Shown: positions 10,201 through 20,499 of the stretch, in pieces
Layout: the number at the start of each line of letters is the position of its first letter
Numbering within the stretch: the stretch's first letter is position 1
Origin: Xiphydria camelus
Lineage: Eukaryota; Arthropoda; Insecta; Hymenoptera; Xiphydriidae
DNA length: 64,000 nt
Direction of reading: 5' to 3'
Assembly: GCA_963678675.1 (NCBI GenBank)
Contig: OY783201.1
Coordinates: forward strand, 14,470,573-14,534,572
Translations under genes and position numbers: made by a program
Notes under the pieces: generated by a model
The model's database searches: none
What the model was told of the DNA's origin: nothing
The model's input: only the letters and a program-made list of their open reading frames with translations

Positions 10201-13200
10201 GCACAAACTGAGCGAAAAGAATTTAATGGACCGAATTTCTGCTTGCGACTCGCTGCTCAAACGCCATCAAAATGAACCATTTTTAAAGCAGATGATTACT
10301 GGCGATGAAAGGTGGATTGTCTACAACATTATCAGCTGAAAAGGATCATGGTCGAAGCGCGGAGAGGCTCCTCAAACGGTAGCAAAGTCAGGATTACACC
10401 CGAAGGTCATGCTCAGTATCTGGTGGGATTATAAAGGAGTCGTCTATTATGAGCTGCTGCCACCCAACAAAATGATTGATTCCACCAAGTACTGCTCACA
10501 ACTGGCTAAATTAAAGCAAGCAATTGATCAGAAGCGGCCTGAATTGGCGAACAGAAAGGGCCTTGTGTTCCACCAGGATAACGCTAGGCCATACGTTTCT
10601 CTGGTGACTCGGCAAAAATTATTGCGGTTTGGGTGGGATGTTTTGGTACACCCACCGTACCTATTAGAAATTCAAGAGAAGCGGTACGCACTCTGGTGGC
10701 TGTAATGGTGAACTAGTTTCTGCCACATTGGGCAGGTTCAGCAGACTCAACAGTTGTACAACCGTTGAGTGATTTTCGATGGTCATTGGCTAAATGTTCA
10801 ATTTCAACCAATGACCGTCGAGTGCTCCCCAGGAGCGATATCTGCTGAACTCGCACATTATTTCCTAACCACACAATTCGGGGCTGTGAAACACACCTTT
10901 TTATCGATTGTTTACCATTAATTTTTATTGATTTTGTACCTCTCTTTTACCGTTTTTCTTTTATCATTTGTTATTGTAATATTTTACGTGTTGGTCATTA
11001 TAATTTAGTGTTAGAAATTGTATTTTTAAAGGCAGGAACGACCGCTCTAAACATGTCGCTCATAACAAATAAAGACCTAAATAATTAAAAAAAACTTGAT
11101 AACAAAGCAAGAAAATAACAAATTAACACCAAAATTCACGAACCGAAAGTGAGTTTGGAAAATAATGTGGCAGAAACTAGTTCCAGTAATAGCCACCTGG
11201 CGCTGCGATTTTAATTTGAATTCCCAATAGTCCGGACCTAGCACCTTCAGAGTTTCACTTGTTCCGGGCGCTACAGAACACAATTTGAATAACAAAACCT
11301 TCAGTTCCCTGAACGTCCTCAAAAACCACTTGGATGACTTCTTTGCCCAAAAATCTCAGGACTTCTATGAAAGAGGGATAATGAAACTCGTTGAGAGATG
11401 GCAGAATGTCATTGAACAAAATGGAAAATATTTAGTTGATTAAAATCGCTTTTTTTTTCTAAATATTTTGCGTTTGAAATTTACTCAATTCTCGCTACGG
11501 GATTATGCATAAACCCAATATAATTAGCTAAACATTTTTTTTCTTAATGTCTCTTCCCGATATAATTTTTCATCCTGACATCAGATAATGGACTCGTCCC
11601 ACAATTTTTTTTGATTTCATATTTAAAAAGTACACGACGAATTAGTAATGAAAACATTTTTTTGCGAATTTTTATCACACTCCTTTACCTGCAAAAAAAA
11701 TGGGAAACTCGGACGTCAATTTGAACTTCTATATTTGCCGCGGCGGAAGTGACGTACACATTGCTAGACCAATAAGAGCAACGCTTTAACCTCTAGGTTG
11801 GTAACTACAAGCTCTGTATACTTTGCATTTTGAGGTTATCTTTTGAATTTTCGTCGTGTTGTCGTTTACTCTGTTCTCTGTGGTTTTTGGTAGTACTTAT
11901 TTCTAGGAAGTATGAATTTTCCGCAAAAAAAAAAAGGAAAAAGGGATTTGAACCCGGAGAGCCGAGTTGGTAGGCGGACGAGCAGAGTGACAGTTCACGA
12001 AGTTGGCAACAATGGCAACCGTAGAGCTTCCGGTTGGAGAATGCGCATGCTCTATGCCAGCAATGACTACGTCATCAAAGCGCGGCAATAGCGGAAGATT
12101 TGAAACATGGGCACATTTTAAAGCTTTTTTTATTAACCCTGGAGTGGTCGCGCCACTAAAATAACACGAGCGGTCGCGCCTAGTCTCTCAGACCCATTAT
12201 TATTTTTGTAGGTTTTTTTATACCTCTAGGGAATTGTACAACTTTTGCTTTTGTGTAAGTTTATTAGATTATAGAATAATATATAAATTTTCAAATTATA
12301 AAAACTAATATGATTTAATAGAAAAATAAAATATAAGTAATAAAGATAAACCAGTAATTAACTTATTTTCGTATATAAAAACGCATTTATAAACAATTTT
12401 GGCATATAAATTGTGAGTGTTTCAGACATATAAATTTTTTGCAAGATTTACAAAAAAATCTAGTTTTACTTTGTTTTACACAAAGATAACATCTCTTTCT
12501 GACATTAGGATTCTCAGGATCCCCCTAGGATGGTCAGTTGAGGTACCTGCTACAATTTCTCTTCTTTGGCGTACCTCTAGTGGTAGATTCCTTAGAGCTG
12601 CTCTTCGTTTCAATTGTTCCTCGGTTAATGCTAAAGCCAGTTTCTTTAGATAGATGCGTCGGAATATTTCTTCATTGGGATTATTTTGAATGTATATTAT
12701 ATAAGAATTTATAGCCCCAATATTCATCAACGTATAAAAAACAACCATGGGCCACCTCCTGGTGTTCCTCGATACGTTGTAGTTTGAATAATGTTGATCT
12801 ACGGTATCAACTCCTCCTTTAGTTGAATTATAGAACATTATGATATCAGGCTTACACTTGTCTCCACTTTCTGGATCAATTTTGTCGTCATGATACATTG
12901 AAGATGCTAGTATAACATTTTTCCTCTTTTTTGGAACATACGACACAATTGTTGTATTCTTCGAAAACCCAAACATACTGCTAAATTCTGGCCGATCCTT
13001 CGTATTTACAAATTCCACTGGTAATTCTTTCTTATTTTTCTTTACGGTTCCGACAAAAGTTAGCTGATGGTTTTTTAGAAGCGATGTTATCAATCCAAAG
13101 GAAGTGAACCAATTATCACACGTTAAATTGCGGGATGTACCAGATATTGGAGAAATTAGATGTTCAACAATAGCTTGCGTGCTGTTTTCAACCTTGTACG

Positions 13201-16200
13201 GCCCTTCTGGTTGTTGTCCGACGTAAATTTCTAAATTCTTTGTATAGTGCATCTTAGCATCCACAAGAGAGAAAATCTTTATCCCATATTTACTTGGTTT
13301 CGAAGGGATATATTGTTTGAAGGCACAACGCCCTCGAAAGGCTGGTAACATTTCATCGATTGTTACAAAATCACCAACGTTGTAGGAGTCCTTACAACGT
13401 TTTACAAAAATATCGAATATGTCCCTTACGGCGGCTAATTTGTCTTGTTCTTTCCTTTGATCTCGCGTTAACCGGTCATCGAAACGAACACACCTCAATA
13501 AAAAGAGAAACCGCTTTTTCGACATAGTCAACCAAAACCTTTCTACTCCACAACTAGATTTGTCCCATAAATCTTCCACACTTAGACGACTGGTTTTTAG
13601 AAAGCCACTCATATAGAATAGACCCAAGAGAGCTTTTATTTCCACCGCATCCGTAGGGCGAGCATCCCTTTCTCTTGTGTATTTATCGGCTATTTCCCGA
13701 ATATACTTATTTGTATTTTCTACAATAATATTCAGAAATTCCTTCGGAAAAAACAGCTCCCATGTTTCCAAAACAGACGTCGCATGCTTTGCAAAATTAG
13801 CGACACAAGGCAGTTTCGTAGTAATATTGCATTTTGGGGTACGAATTCTCTTACTTGTGCAGTGTTTATTCCACTTTGTGATTTTATCACGACCGATATA
13901 ATAAGTACACTTAATTTTTTTTTCAGGAATTTGTATTTCTTCATCACTAGAATCACCTTCTTGTTCCGTGGCAGAATCCTCTTCTCGCATTTCAATTTCT
14001 TCTTGTTCTTCTTCCGACTCATCATCATATTGTATATCTGAATCTGCTTCATCAAAGAGTCTCTGTAACCGTTCACATTCTTTTTGAACATTCATTTTTA
14101 CACTCTAGCGTACGCTTCAACTGAAAATGACTCGAGAATATACACTTCACTCTCTGAATGCCGCGGCAATACTGGCATACACGAGCGGTCGCGCCTAGTC
14201 GGACAGGCCCTACCCCCTCTTACTTGCAAGCTATTCGCCTGATTTGACCGCCGTTGGTAAACAATGTAGATAATAATGTTCTATGAAGGTACTACCATCT
14301 GCAGCATTCTAACTGAGGTTATTTTAAAATTATTCAACAATGTAAAGGAGCGGGGTCTGTTAGACTAGGCGCGACCACTCCAGGGTTAAATACTAGAGGG
14401 GATTAAAAAATGAACTGTTTTCACGAAACGAGTTCTTGTAGTATCTGAAACACCGTACATATTTTTAATTCACCATTTTTAACTACGCGGGACGAGCCCA
14501 TTGCATTGACTTGTTCAAAATGTACCTGTCCGAAGCAGTAGAGCAATCCGATGGAGCCACCGAATCTGGAGCCCAAAACGTGGGATAGTAGAAAGTAAAC
14601 ACCGCCGCTCTCTACTCTGCATCGCTCGCAGATTCCCACCGCGGAAAGAACCGTCGCTAGCGCGACGCACACTGAAAGAAGAATTTCCCGTCGTACTTTG
14701 CCGCTCGCGTCGTCGATATTCGCGTTATGAATCACCAGTAAATTGATTTTCACGTAATTACCGGTCGATAGGATGATCAGTACTGCGTGTAGAACACCAG
14801 CCTGTCCGACTATCCAGCCCGATCTCAAGAAGACGATAACCCCAAAGATATTGATAAGACACGAGGTAAAGACTCCGTCCCAAGTTCCGAACAGAACCGG
14901 CTGCGATATGAAGAAGTTTGACTTCCACCAGGGATCGGAATTCTGGAAATAAAAATCATTAAATGGAAGTTTTATCATTTGAGGGGGTCAGTGGAAAAGT
15001 GGTACAAGTCACAATTTGGATTATTAGAGTTAACTGCAAAAATGCATAGTTAAAGTAAATATCTCTTTAGAAAAAAAGTTGTATAAGTGGCAACCATACC
15101 ATTATACACATTATACCATTTTTTTTTCTAAACAGATATTTACTTTAACTATGCATTTTTGCAGTTAACTCAAATAATCCAAATTGTGACTTGTGTACCA
15201 CTTTTCCACTGACCCCCTCACACACACATTTATTACAAAATCCCTAGTGGAAATTATTCTCTGCTACATCTCTGCCAAAAGTCTACCATTCCTCTACAAG
15301 TGTTCCAATTTTGAGACCTGGTAGAAATTTTGGCAGAGCTTGTAGACACTTTGACAAAGCTGTCAGAGATTTCAGCACAGTTGGCAAAAATTTCATCAAA
15401 GCCCGCAAAGGCGGCAGAAGTTTTTCCACATTTGTACCAACCATGTGGACTCTGACAAAATTCTCGAAAATTCTATCAAAATATCTGCTAAACTTCCATC
15501 AGAGTTTTTCGCAAAGGGTTGGCATAAGGGCCTCCGCACAATTGAAAGAATAAGAATAGGATTAAACAAATATAAGAATAAGCATTGTCTCGTAGAGCCA
15601 TCTAATGGTTCAACCAATATTTTCAATTTTTCCATTTCCCATGATCTTTCCGACCATGTCTTCCCTACATCATTAAATCGTTACTAATACAGCAGCTTCA
15701 ATTGCATTTAAAATTACGAGCATTAAAAATTCCTGATTTATTTTCTTGTTTTTAAATTCCTTTCAGACATTCCCAGGTTGTGCCTATATTTGGAATGATG
15801 GTAATGAAACTTGAGCCACTGAATGATTGAATCACTAGATGATTTTGCCATTAGTTGGCTCTACGGAAAAACGCTTAATCCTTAATGGCCAGAGAGAGGG
15901 AAGTTATTTTTGATAACATGGTGCTCGTGGATCAAAATGCCCTAAAGCTGATTTATGCGGGATTATTTAGCTGTTTTGGTCCTGATTAACATACTAAAAG
16001 TCCCCATCCCTCCGAGGGTGCAAACAACCCCACAACTACCCCTAAAGGTACATTTTTTTAGTTTTTCTCAAATATCTTAAAAACGGCTCTTTTTTTTGAA
16101 AAAATGAAAGGGACCAAAATGAAAGCCAATAAAATTACCTATAAAATGGTATATAGTAGTGCATAATTTTTTGGAATCCAGTGGCGGGCTGGAAGCGTTT

Positions 16201-19200
16201 AAAATTGCGAAACGTACATCCACCCTCAATATTACGTTTTACGCAGTAAAAATACTCCTAGTTAGTTTATTTAAGACAATGGAATGTTAAAACATTGCGA
16301 AAAAAGTAAAAAATATATATGTATAATAAATATAAATATAGGTATATAAAAAATAAAATATAAATGTAAAATAAACATATATGTATAGGTATATGTATGT
16401 ATGTATGTCAAAATATGTTACGTTAGTGGCGTGCAGCAAGTGTCCGAAGACGATACAGATTTTTCAATACTCAAAAGTGATGTAATTGGTTTGAATTGTT
16501 CTGTTTAGAACAATTGAAGTTTAAATTATTTATCACTTGGAGAAAATCCCATCAAAATTAGGGCAGTGGCGTGTAGTAAAATTTTAAAGTCGATTCAAAA
16601 ATGGCTATTAATATGGCTAAAGAATCGTAGGTATGTATTATACTAAAAGTATATATCAAATATTTATTTTCCTACGCTCAAGAAACAATATACATTCAAT
16701 ACTCGTACTTACATTAGAGTATATGTACAATAAAAAATCTAGATCAAATCTTCTTCGTCGTCTTCGTTTTCAGCGGGTTGAAATATATGGCTACAAGACT
16801 GTCCTTGACATTGCCCACACAGATTTGAACAGTTTAGACCAGATTTCTTACACTTACACAGCTTTCCACAATCAGTCTTACAGTTACAGAACATCAATTT
16901 TAGGATGAATTCTGGTGCAATTGGTTTGTCGGTCGCGCGTTATTGGTAAAAGAAGTTCTCCCTGCTTTCTCCATCCCCAAAAGGTAGCTTCTAACTCATT
17001 TTCCAGCCATTCCTGGATTTGGTAATATACCCGCAAACTGTGCTGAGACGCTGCATCTGATGTCGGTGGTAAAGAAGTTAATGGGAAGTTTGCACTTAAA
17101 CTCTGTCTTGATGCATTGTTGTGAAATTTGAAAAAACATAGCTGATTTAGCGTTTTTACTGACTTTCCGACACCATACAGAGCCAATAGAACTCTTCTCC
17201 AATAGCGATTATATCCTTCTTGTCTGCAGTGGGATTTTTAAAAAATGGCTACTTTGGCTTGTAGGTCCTGATGTTTCTCTAAAAGCCTATATGTAGACAA
17301 CTTTCCTTTTTTATAAATTTCCGAGGTAGTATCACATCCAAAGACGGTATGGGAAAATAAAATCGAAGCACGCATAGTACCTATCTTATTTTGAAGCGCA
17401 TTTATGTTCGTTGTTTTATTAGGTTTTGTAGTGCTGCCGGGTCTTAACATATAAATATTGTCCGTTTTTTATTTGAATAACAGTAATATCATTAAATCAG
17501 TGTCTTCACCAACCAATGTTACCGATTTTTCTAACTTTCTTGCTTCAAGAACTTTCTCCGCTATGAGTGTCTCTAGGTACATCCCCATGTGCTTGGAAAA
17601 CTTTAATATCAGCTGTTTCGAGATATTGGCTTAGTTGTGAAATAAACAACCTTTTATTGTTTTCATTTTTTAAAAATCGGGGCCTATTAGTGAGTGCCAT
17701 GTTGTGGTCTATTAACCGTAAGACTAATTGTGGAAAGGCCAAATGTTATCCGTCTTCACTTGCATTTAGCCGCCTAGCATACGCTTATTACGTAATGAAG
17801 GGGCCAATTGTAAAATTTCTTACATTTCAGAAACACTTCGAAATAAAAAAAATACCTAACTTTATTGATTTAACACTATTTGTTCTTTATTTTTGAGTAC
17901 TTTTACATGGGAAAATATTCGATGGCATTTACGCTCAGAAAAGTGTTTTTTTTGAAGGCCGAAAAATATTTAATGACTTTTGACACTTGCTGTACGCCAC
18001 TGGCTTATTCACAAATTGTGTACATATATACACCAAATTGTAGGTAATTTTGTTGGCTTTCATTTTGGTCTCTTGCATTTTTTCAAAAAAAGGAGTAGTT
18101 TTTGAGATATTTGATAAGAACTAAAAAAATATACTTTTAGGGGTAGTTTTGGGGTTGTTTGCACCCTCGGAGGGATGGGGACTTTTAGTATGTTAATCAG
18201 GACCAAAACAGCTAAATAATCCCGCATAAATCAGCTTTAGGGCATTTTGTTCCATGAACACCATGTTATCAAAAATAACTTCCCTCTCTCTGGCCACTGC
18301 CACCAGCATTTACAGCACTGTAACGTCACACATCCCCTCCACTACTATAGCGGCGTTTTAGTGGGCGGTCCCCGCGTTTAGTTTCGATAATGAATAACAA
18401 TTACACCTAAGCTCGTATAAGGGAAATATTTTGGAAATCGGTTTACTGCGTGTTCACGATGCCGTCTGACATATTACTGAAAATTGTGCAAGACCCCTAT
18501 TGAGTGGCGATCCTAAGAGAACTCTGCAAAATGTCCATATGTCTTATATGTCGTTTTCCAAGTACTTTTAGCGTGGAAAGACGTGTTGTTAATTGAATTA
18601 ATGTCATTGCGGCGCAATCTATCGATTCATTTATAATATGTTTCAACCAAAGGCAACAGAAATCTTGATGGTGGAGATACGAGGTATTGTATTGACACCA
18701 TTGATTTCACAATATCAGTATATATATAATGCAAGCAGAATTCTCCATTCTAGTAAACATATTGGTAATATGTAAATTTTATTCTTATTTGTTGGCCGGC
18801 CTCATACAAAACAACGACAGTATATTGAAGCAATTTTCAAGGTATTCCATGCTGAAAATGTCTATAAGTTTCAGCAAAAAGTATAGCACACGTGGATACA
18901 TCTGTGCATAATTCTGCCACCTTTTTTTCAGTCTGCAATATGCGAATATAACACGGATTGTGTAATAATTGCATTCTAGATAACTCAAGATGTAAGAAAA
19001 TTCTGCAAGATGTCTGCAAGTCATTTTATGCATTGATGGTGTATTGTATTGACACCATCGATATGTAATACAGGCAGACTTCTTCATTCTACCTAGTAAA
19101 CATAGTGGTAATACATAAATATGATTCTTATTTGTTGGCAACTCATACAAAATAATGACAGCATACTGGAGCCATTTTCAAGGTATTCTATGCCGACTAT

Positions 19201-19576
19201 AAGTTCTGGAAAAATGTGTAACACACGCGGATGCATCTGTGCATAAATCTGCCACTATTCTTCAACCTGCAATGTTGTCACAATGCAGACACTATGCTGT
19301 CGGGTGTTCTTCTGGGTTGACAGAGAAAAATTTATGTAAAAGTGCTGGAGACGGCTGATTTTCTTACAACTGTCGATAGCTACTCACGTATTCCTGGGCG
19401 AATAATTCATTGGCGCCGGTGCGGTACAAGTCTGGACCAAATTCCTCATACGCTCCATTATCCATTCGCCCGGGCCTCTGATTCTGAGCACTGCCTAGTC
19501 CGAACCTCGACCACTCCACGTCTTGTTCACTCGTAACTTCTCCATTGACGTTCAGATTTCTTTCACCGGACTCCAT
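7291..19576 (-). CDS. SLC12A8: Solute carrier family 12 member 8, 5' part
   Basis: Coding exons, in order on the minus strand, are 19576-19388, 14942-14762, 14671-14526 and 7522-7291. All junctions are GT-AG and in phase. Together they give about 249 residues, the N-terminal third of a family usually near 700 aa, so later exons lie beyond the left edge. The first exon is a hydrophilic cytoplasmic N-terminus starting at MESGERN; the only upstream start in frame is not ATG. Exon 2 reads [26 protein letters not shown] and FLRSGW, the hallmark first transmembrane segments of cation-chloride cotransporter relatives. Exon 3 has [12 protein letters not shown] and GLLYCFGQ. Exon 4 has LNVLGFGES and [13 protein letters not shown]. 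It is a multi-pass membrane transporter of the amino acid-polyamine-organocation superfamily; in vertebrates SLC12A8 has been linked to polyamine or nicotinamide mononucleotide uptake, and the insect substrate is not shown here. Its introns hold the mariner, piggyBac and XPG-like elements. Confidence 0.85.
7610..8349. mobile_element. TTAA-flanked foldback element, 740 bp
   Basis: GGGGTTAGGTCCACTTGT at the left end is inverted at the right end, and TTAA occurs on both sides (7606-7609 and 8350-8353). Internal inverted matches such as GCTTGTGCTTGAAC and GTTCAAGCACAAGC make it partly self-complementary. A GTGTCCACCGCAAA segment recurs in the TTAA element at 48067-48475. No plausible protein. It sits in SLC12A8 intron 3. 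Confidence 0.75.
8675..9377. mobile_element. Foldback element with nested inverted repeats
   Basis: The outer ends are GAGCAGGCAGATTA and an inverted form TAATCTACCTGCTC, with GTTCATTTAGGT inverted just inside. TTAG and TTAA flank the ends. Two inner inverted pairs lie at about 8954-8990 with 9288-9320, and at 9036-9058 with 9140-9164 (CGTGAAGTAGTCTCTGCGC type). No coding capacity. Confidence 0.6.
9919..10130. mobile_element. TTAA-flanked MITE inserted in frame in the mariner ORF
   Basis: The ends are CCCTTCAAAG and CTTTGGAGGG, flanked by TTAA at 9915-9918 and 10131-10134, as in piggyBac-type insertions. Insert plus duplicated TTAA is exactly 216 bp (72 codons) and has no stop in the mariner frame. 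The transposase frame therefore reads straight through it. Confidence 0.85.
10661..11230. mobile_element. Inverted-repeat element inserted in mariner, with a nested hairpin
   Basis: The two ends share about 70 bp of imperfect inverted repeat: CTATT, AATTCAA, GGTGGCT and ACTAGTTTCTGCCACATT in order. No clear target duplication is visible. Inside, 10735-10852 is another hairpin with ends GGTTCAGCAGA and TCTGCTGAAC, making a third insertion level. Confidence 0.65.
11920..12000 (-). repeat. tRNA-like 3' half, possible SINE fragment
   Basis: On the minus strand, GGGTTCAAATCCC (a perfect pol III B-box and T-arm) is followed by a T-run terminator. A convincing D-arm and A-box are not visible, so it is not called as a tRNA gene. 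It could be a decayed tRNA-derived SINE head or a tRNA pseudogene. Confidence 0.3.
12137..14385 (-). mobile_element. piggyBac transposon, 2249 bp, near-intact
   Basis: Identical ends CCCTGGAGTGGTCGCGCC lie in inverted orientation, each flanked by TTAA (12133-12136 and 14386-14389). A subterminal motif ACGAGCGGTCGCGCCTAGTC occurs near both ends (about 12166 and 14183), in the same orientation. It contains one long minus-strand transposase ORF. The clean ends and long ORF point to a recent insertion into SLC12A8 intron 3. Confidence 0.95.
12476..14095 (-). CDS. piggyBac transposase, 539 aa, C-terminal frameshift
   Basis: It begins [11 protein letters not shown] with an acidic N-terminus (EESEEE-type run at residues 25-60). 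The catalytic aspartates are visible in order: TIDEML, CDNWFTS, and [13 protein letters not shown]. The ORF ends shortly after DHPRGIL. Family members carry a C-terminal cysteine-rich zinc-binding domain. That domain is present just downstream in another frame (CYLC, then CKSCKKFIC, then FICQNC, to a stop at 12387-12389), so the gene was about 570 aa. The frame break coincides with a run of five Gs at about 12521-12525 (read as CCCCC on the plus strand). It catalyses cut-and-paste at TTAA in the nucleus. Whether the truncated form is active is unknown; a homopolymer sequencing error is an alternative. Confidence 0.92.
   Translation of the reverse strand: MNVQKECERLQRLFDEADSDIQYDDESEEEQEEIEMREEDSATEQEGDSSDEEIQIPEKKIKCTYYIGRDKITKWNKHCTSKRIRTPKCNITTKLPCVANFAKHATSVLETWELFFPKEFLNIIVENTNKYIREIADKYTRERDARPTDAVEIKALLGLFYMSGFLKTSRLSVEDLWDKSSCGVERFWLTMSKKRFLFLLRCVRFDDRLTRDQRKEQDKLAAVRDIFDIFVKRCKDSYNVGDFVTIDEMLPAFRGRCAFKQYIPSKPSKYGIKIFSLVDAKMHYTKNLEIYVGQQPEGPYKVENSTQAIVEHLISPISGTSRNLTCDNWFTSFGLITSLLKNHQLTFVGTVKKNKKELPVEFVNTKDRPEFSSMFGFSKNTTIVSYVPKKRKNVILASSMYHDDKIDPESGDKCKPDIIMFYNSTKGGVDTVDQHYSNYNVSRNTRRWPMVVFYTLMNIGAINSYIIYIQNNPNEEIFRRIYLKKLALALTEEQLKRRAALRNLPLEVRQRREIVAGTSTDHPRGILRILMSERDVIFV
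14980..15220. mobile_element. Hairpin MITE (TGAGGGGGTCAG family), copy 1
   Basis: TGAGGGGGTCAGTGG at the left end is perfectly inverted at the right end, and the arms match over about 110 bp on each side of a short loop near 15100. A second family member is at 32326-32582. It abuts the acceptor of SLC12A8 exon 2, only about 40 bp upstream on the minus strand. No clear target duplication. Confidence 0.8.
15221..15885. other. SLC12A8 intron 1, no gene
   Basis: No coding evidence. Weak, degenerate repetition of GGCAGA, GACAAA and AAATTT words runs through 15280-15500. Otherwise nothing is seen. Confidence 0.4.
15886..18296 (-). mobile_element. Long-TIR DNA transposon with XPG/PIN-like protein remnant
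   Basis: The two ends are inverted repeats of about 275 bp, roughly 90% identical by eye, starting TGGCCAGAGAGAGGGAAG. They enclose 1.9 kb containing a broken minus-strand gene. No obvious target duplication. It lies in SLC12A8 intron 1. The protein type has been seen with long-TIR DNA transposons (possibly Academ-like); that assignment is inference. Confidence 0.7.
16740..17742 (-). pseudogene. XPG/PIN-like nuclease with Cys-rich C-terminus, decayed
   Basis: Read on the minus strand in shifting frames: [13 protein letters not shown], then (about 17570-17480) [12 protein letters not shown] and [13 protein letters not shown] ending at a stop, then [17 protein letters not shown] (about 17345), then [20 protein letters not shown] and WGWRKQ. 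Last, at 16890-16780, is a cysteine cluster ([26 protein letters not shown]). The GCDTTS and EDTDLM motifs are typical of a large family of invertebrate transposon proteins with an XPG or PIN-like fold. At least two frameshifts and a stop are present, and the N-terminus is missing. Confidence 0.65.
18685..19285. repeat. Two diverged direct repeats, period about 355 bp
   Basis: Copy 1 is about 18685-18950 and copy 2 about 19037-19285. Shared words in the same order include TGTATTGACACCAT, TTCTTATTTGTTGG, TTTTCAAGGTATTC and ATCTGTGCATAA. No coding meaning is seen. It lies just downstream of the first SLC12A8 coding exon, in intron 1. Confidence 0.65.
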
Positions 19577-20110
19577 GTTTGAGTGATACGTTACCACAAT
19601 CTATTAGCGTGAAGCGAATTTTGAACTTGGTCAAATCAGGGTTATCGAACCCCTTTCTTCCTGGATTCAATTTTGATCAGAAGCACAATCAAATGTGCGG
19701 CTGCCATCTGGTAGAGATGGAGAAAAAATACCGCAACGTGTACATACGTCGAGCGTAAGACGACGCGCACTTCATTCGCGACTTTTGTCCCGGTTTGGAA
19801 CTTTTTCTCTTATAAGACGGATTAACGCTTCCGTAAATAATACACGACGCTTCAGGAGAAAGGTTAGGTGAAGCTTATTCGCATGAAGCATTCCAATATC
19901 TTTCGAATTTCGCAGGAACGCGTTGCGCGCTCGGTGACGTTCCGCGCTGTCGATCGATCGACCGGATTATCGGATCACGATTAGCGATAAAGTATTAAAA
20001 AAGAGCCACGGCATGACTCACAACCCTTACGACAGACTTTTTCGTGGCACTGACTGTCTTCGTGACGTCACGCTCCATCGTGCTCGCCCTCGCATGGACG
20101 TAGGCGTGTA
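19577..20110 (-). promoter_or_regulatory. Upstream region of SLC12A8
   Basis: Richer in CpG than its surroundings, without any gene of its own. It lies directly upstream of the SLC12A8 start codon, so a promoter or 5' UTR is expected here. No TATA box or splice site could be assigned. Confidence 0.35.
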
Positions 20111-20171
20111 AATTTTGGCGCGAGCGCACCTCGCAAAACGCATGTCGTCGTTTGTGCGGTGTTCTTCACGA

Positions 20172-20497
20172 TGGTATTCGTTAAAATCGAAAGTTTACAT
20201 AGACAAACCGCGAACGCTTGAGAATCTTTTCGAAACCATAATGCGCGAAATTGAAACGATTCCTCGTGCCATGCTCGAAAGGAATATGGATGATTTTGCC
20301 ATCCGTCTACAAGAATGCCTCGACAAAAATGGACGCCACCTAACTGACGTGATTTTTCGCAGCTGAATATATTATGTTATGTATTCTACAATGACAATAT
20401 GCGACTAATGTCTAAAAACAATAGATTTTTAAATTCGTTCAAAAGCAAGCGTGTCATTCTTTTCAAAAAAAAATCCATACCTCCCTGCCGGACCCTG
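20172..20497 (+). pseudogene. 3' end of a Tc1/mariner-type transposon
   Basis: The frame reads LKSKVYIDKPRTLENL, MREIETIPRAMLER and NGRHLTDVIF, then stop at 20364. This is the C-terminus of transposases of the LKSKVYV type. A terminal CCGGACCCTG followed by TA at 20498-20499 marks the 3' end. Everything 5' of LKSKV is missing, including the catalytic core. Confidence 0.65.
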
Positions 20498-20499
20498 TA

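Larger units (their letters stand above)
9602..11430 (+). pseudogene. Mariner transposase, disrupted
   Basis: The protein is recognisable in pieces: [11 protein letters not shown] (in another frame), then [20 protein letters not shown], then a helix-turn-helix half ending GRNLNI. An in-frame insertion follows, and then NQSTVSR, KMITGDE-like QMITGDERW (first Asp), a TGA at 10337, [15 protein letters not shown], and VFHQDNARP (second Asp). HPPY at about 10650 is then cut by the 570-bp insertion at 10661. After that, PDLAPS-like and [14 protein letters not shown] sequence resumes. N-terminal frameshifts, a nonsense codon and the second insertion make it non-functional. It belongs to the mariner (DD34D) group by its motif wording. 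Confidence 0.85.
9501..11518 (+). mobile_element. Mariner element, dead, with two later insertions
   Basis: The left end TTGGGTCTATACATAATTCC and the right end (reverse complement TTGGGTTTATGCATAATCCC) form mariner-type TIRs of about 28 bp flanked by TA. Removing the two inserts (9919-10134 with its TTAA, and 10661-11230) leaves about 1.23 kb, the normal mariner size. It lies in SLC12A8 intron 3, on the strand opposite to the gene. Confidence 0.85.

Noticed and set aside
11942..12000. tRNA gene on the minus strand
   Set aside because: The T-arm and B-box are good, but no D-arm, A-box or closing acceptor stem could be drawn.
14421..14978. Single 185-codon minus-strand frame
   Set aside because: It reads through two real exons, a short intron and flanking intron; replaced by the spliced exons 14942-14762 and 14671-14526 of SLC12A8.
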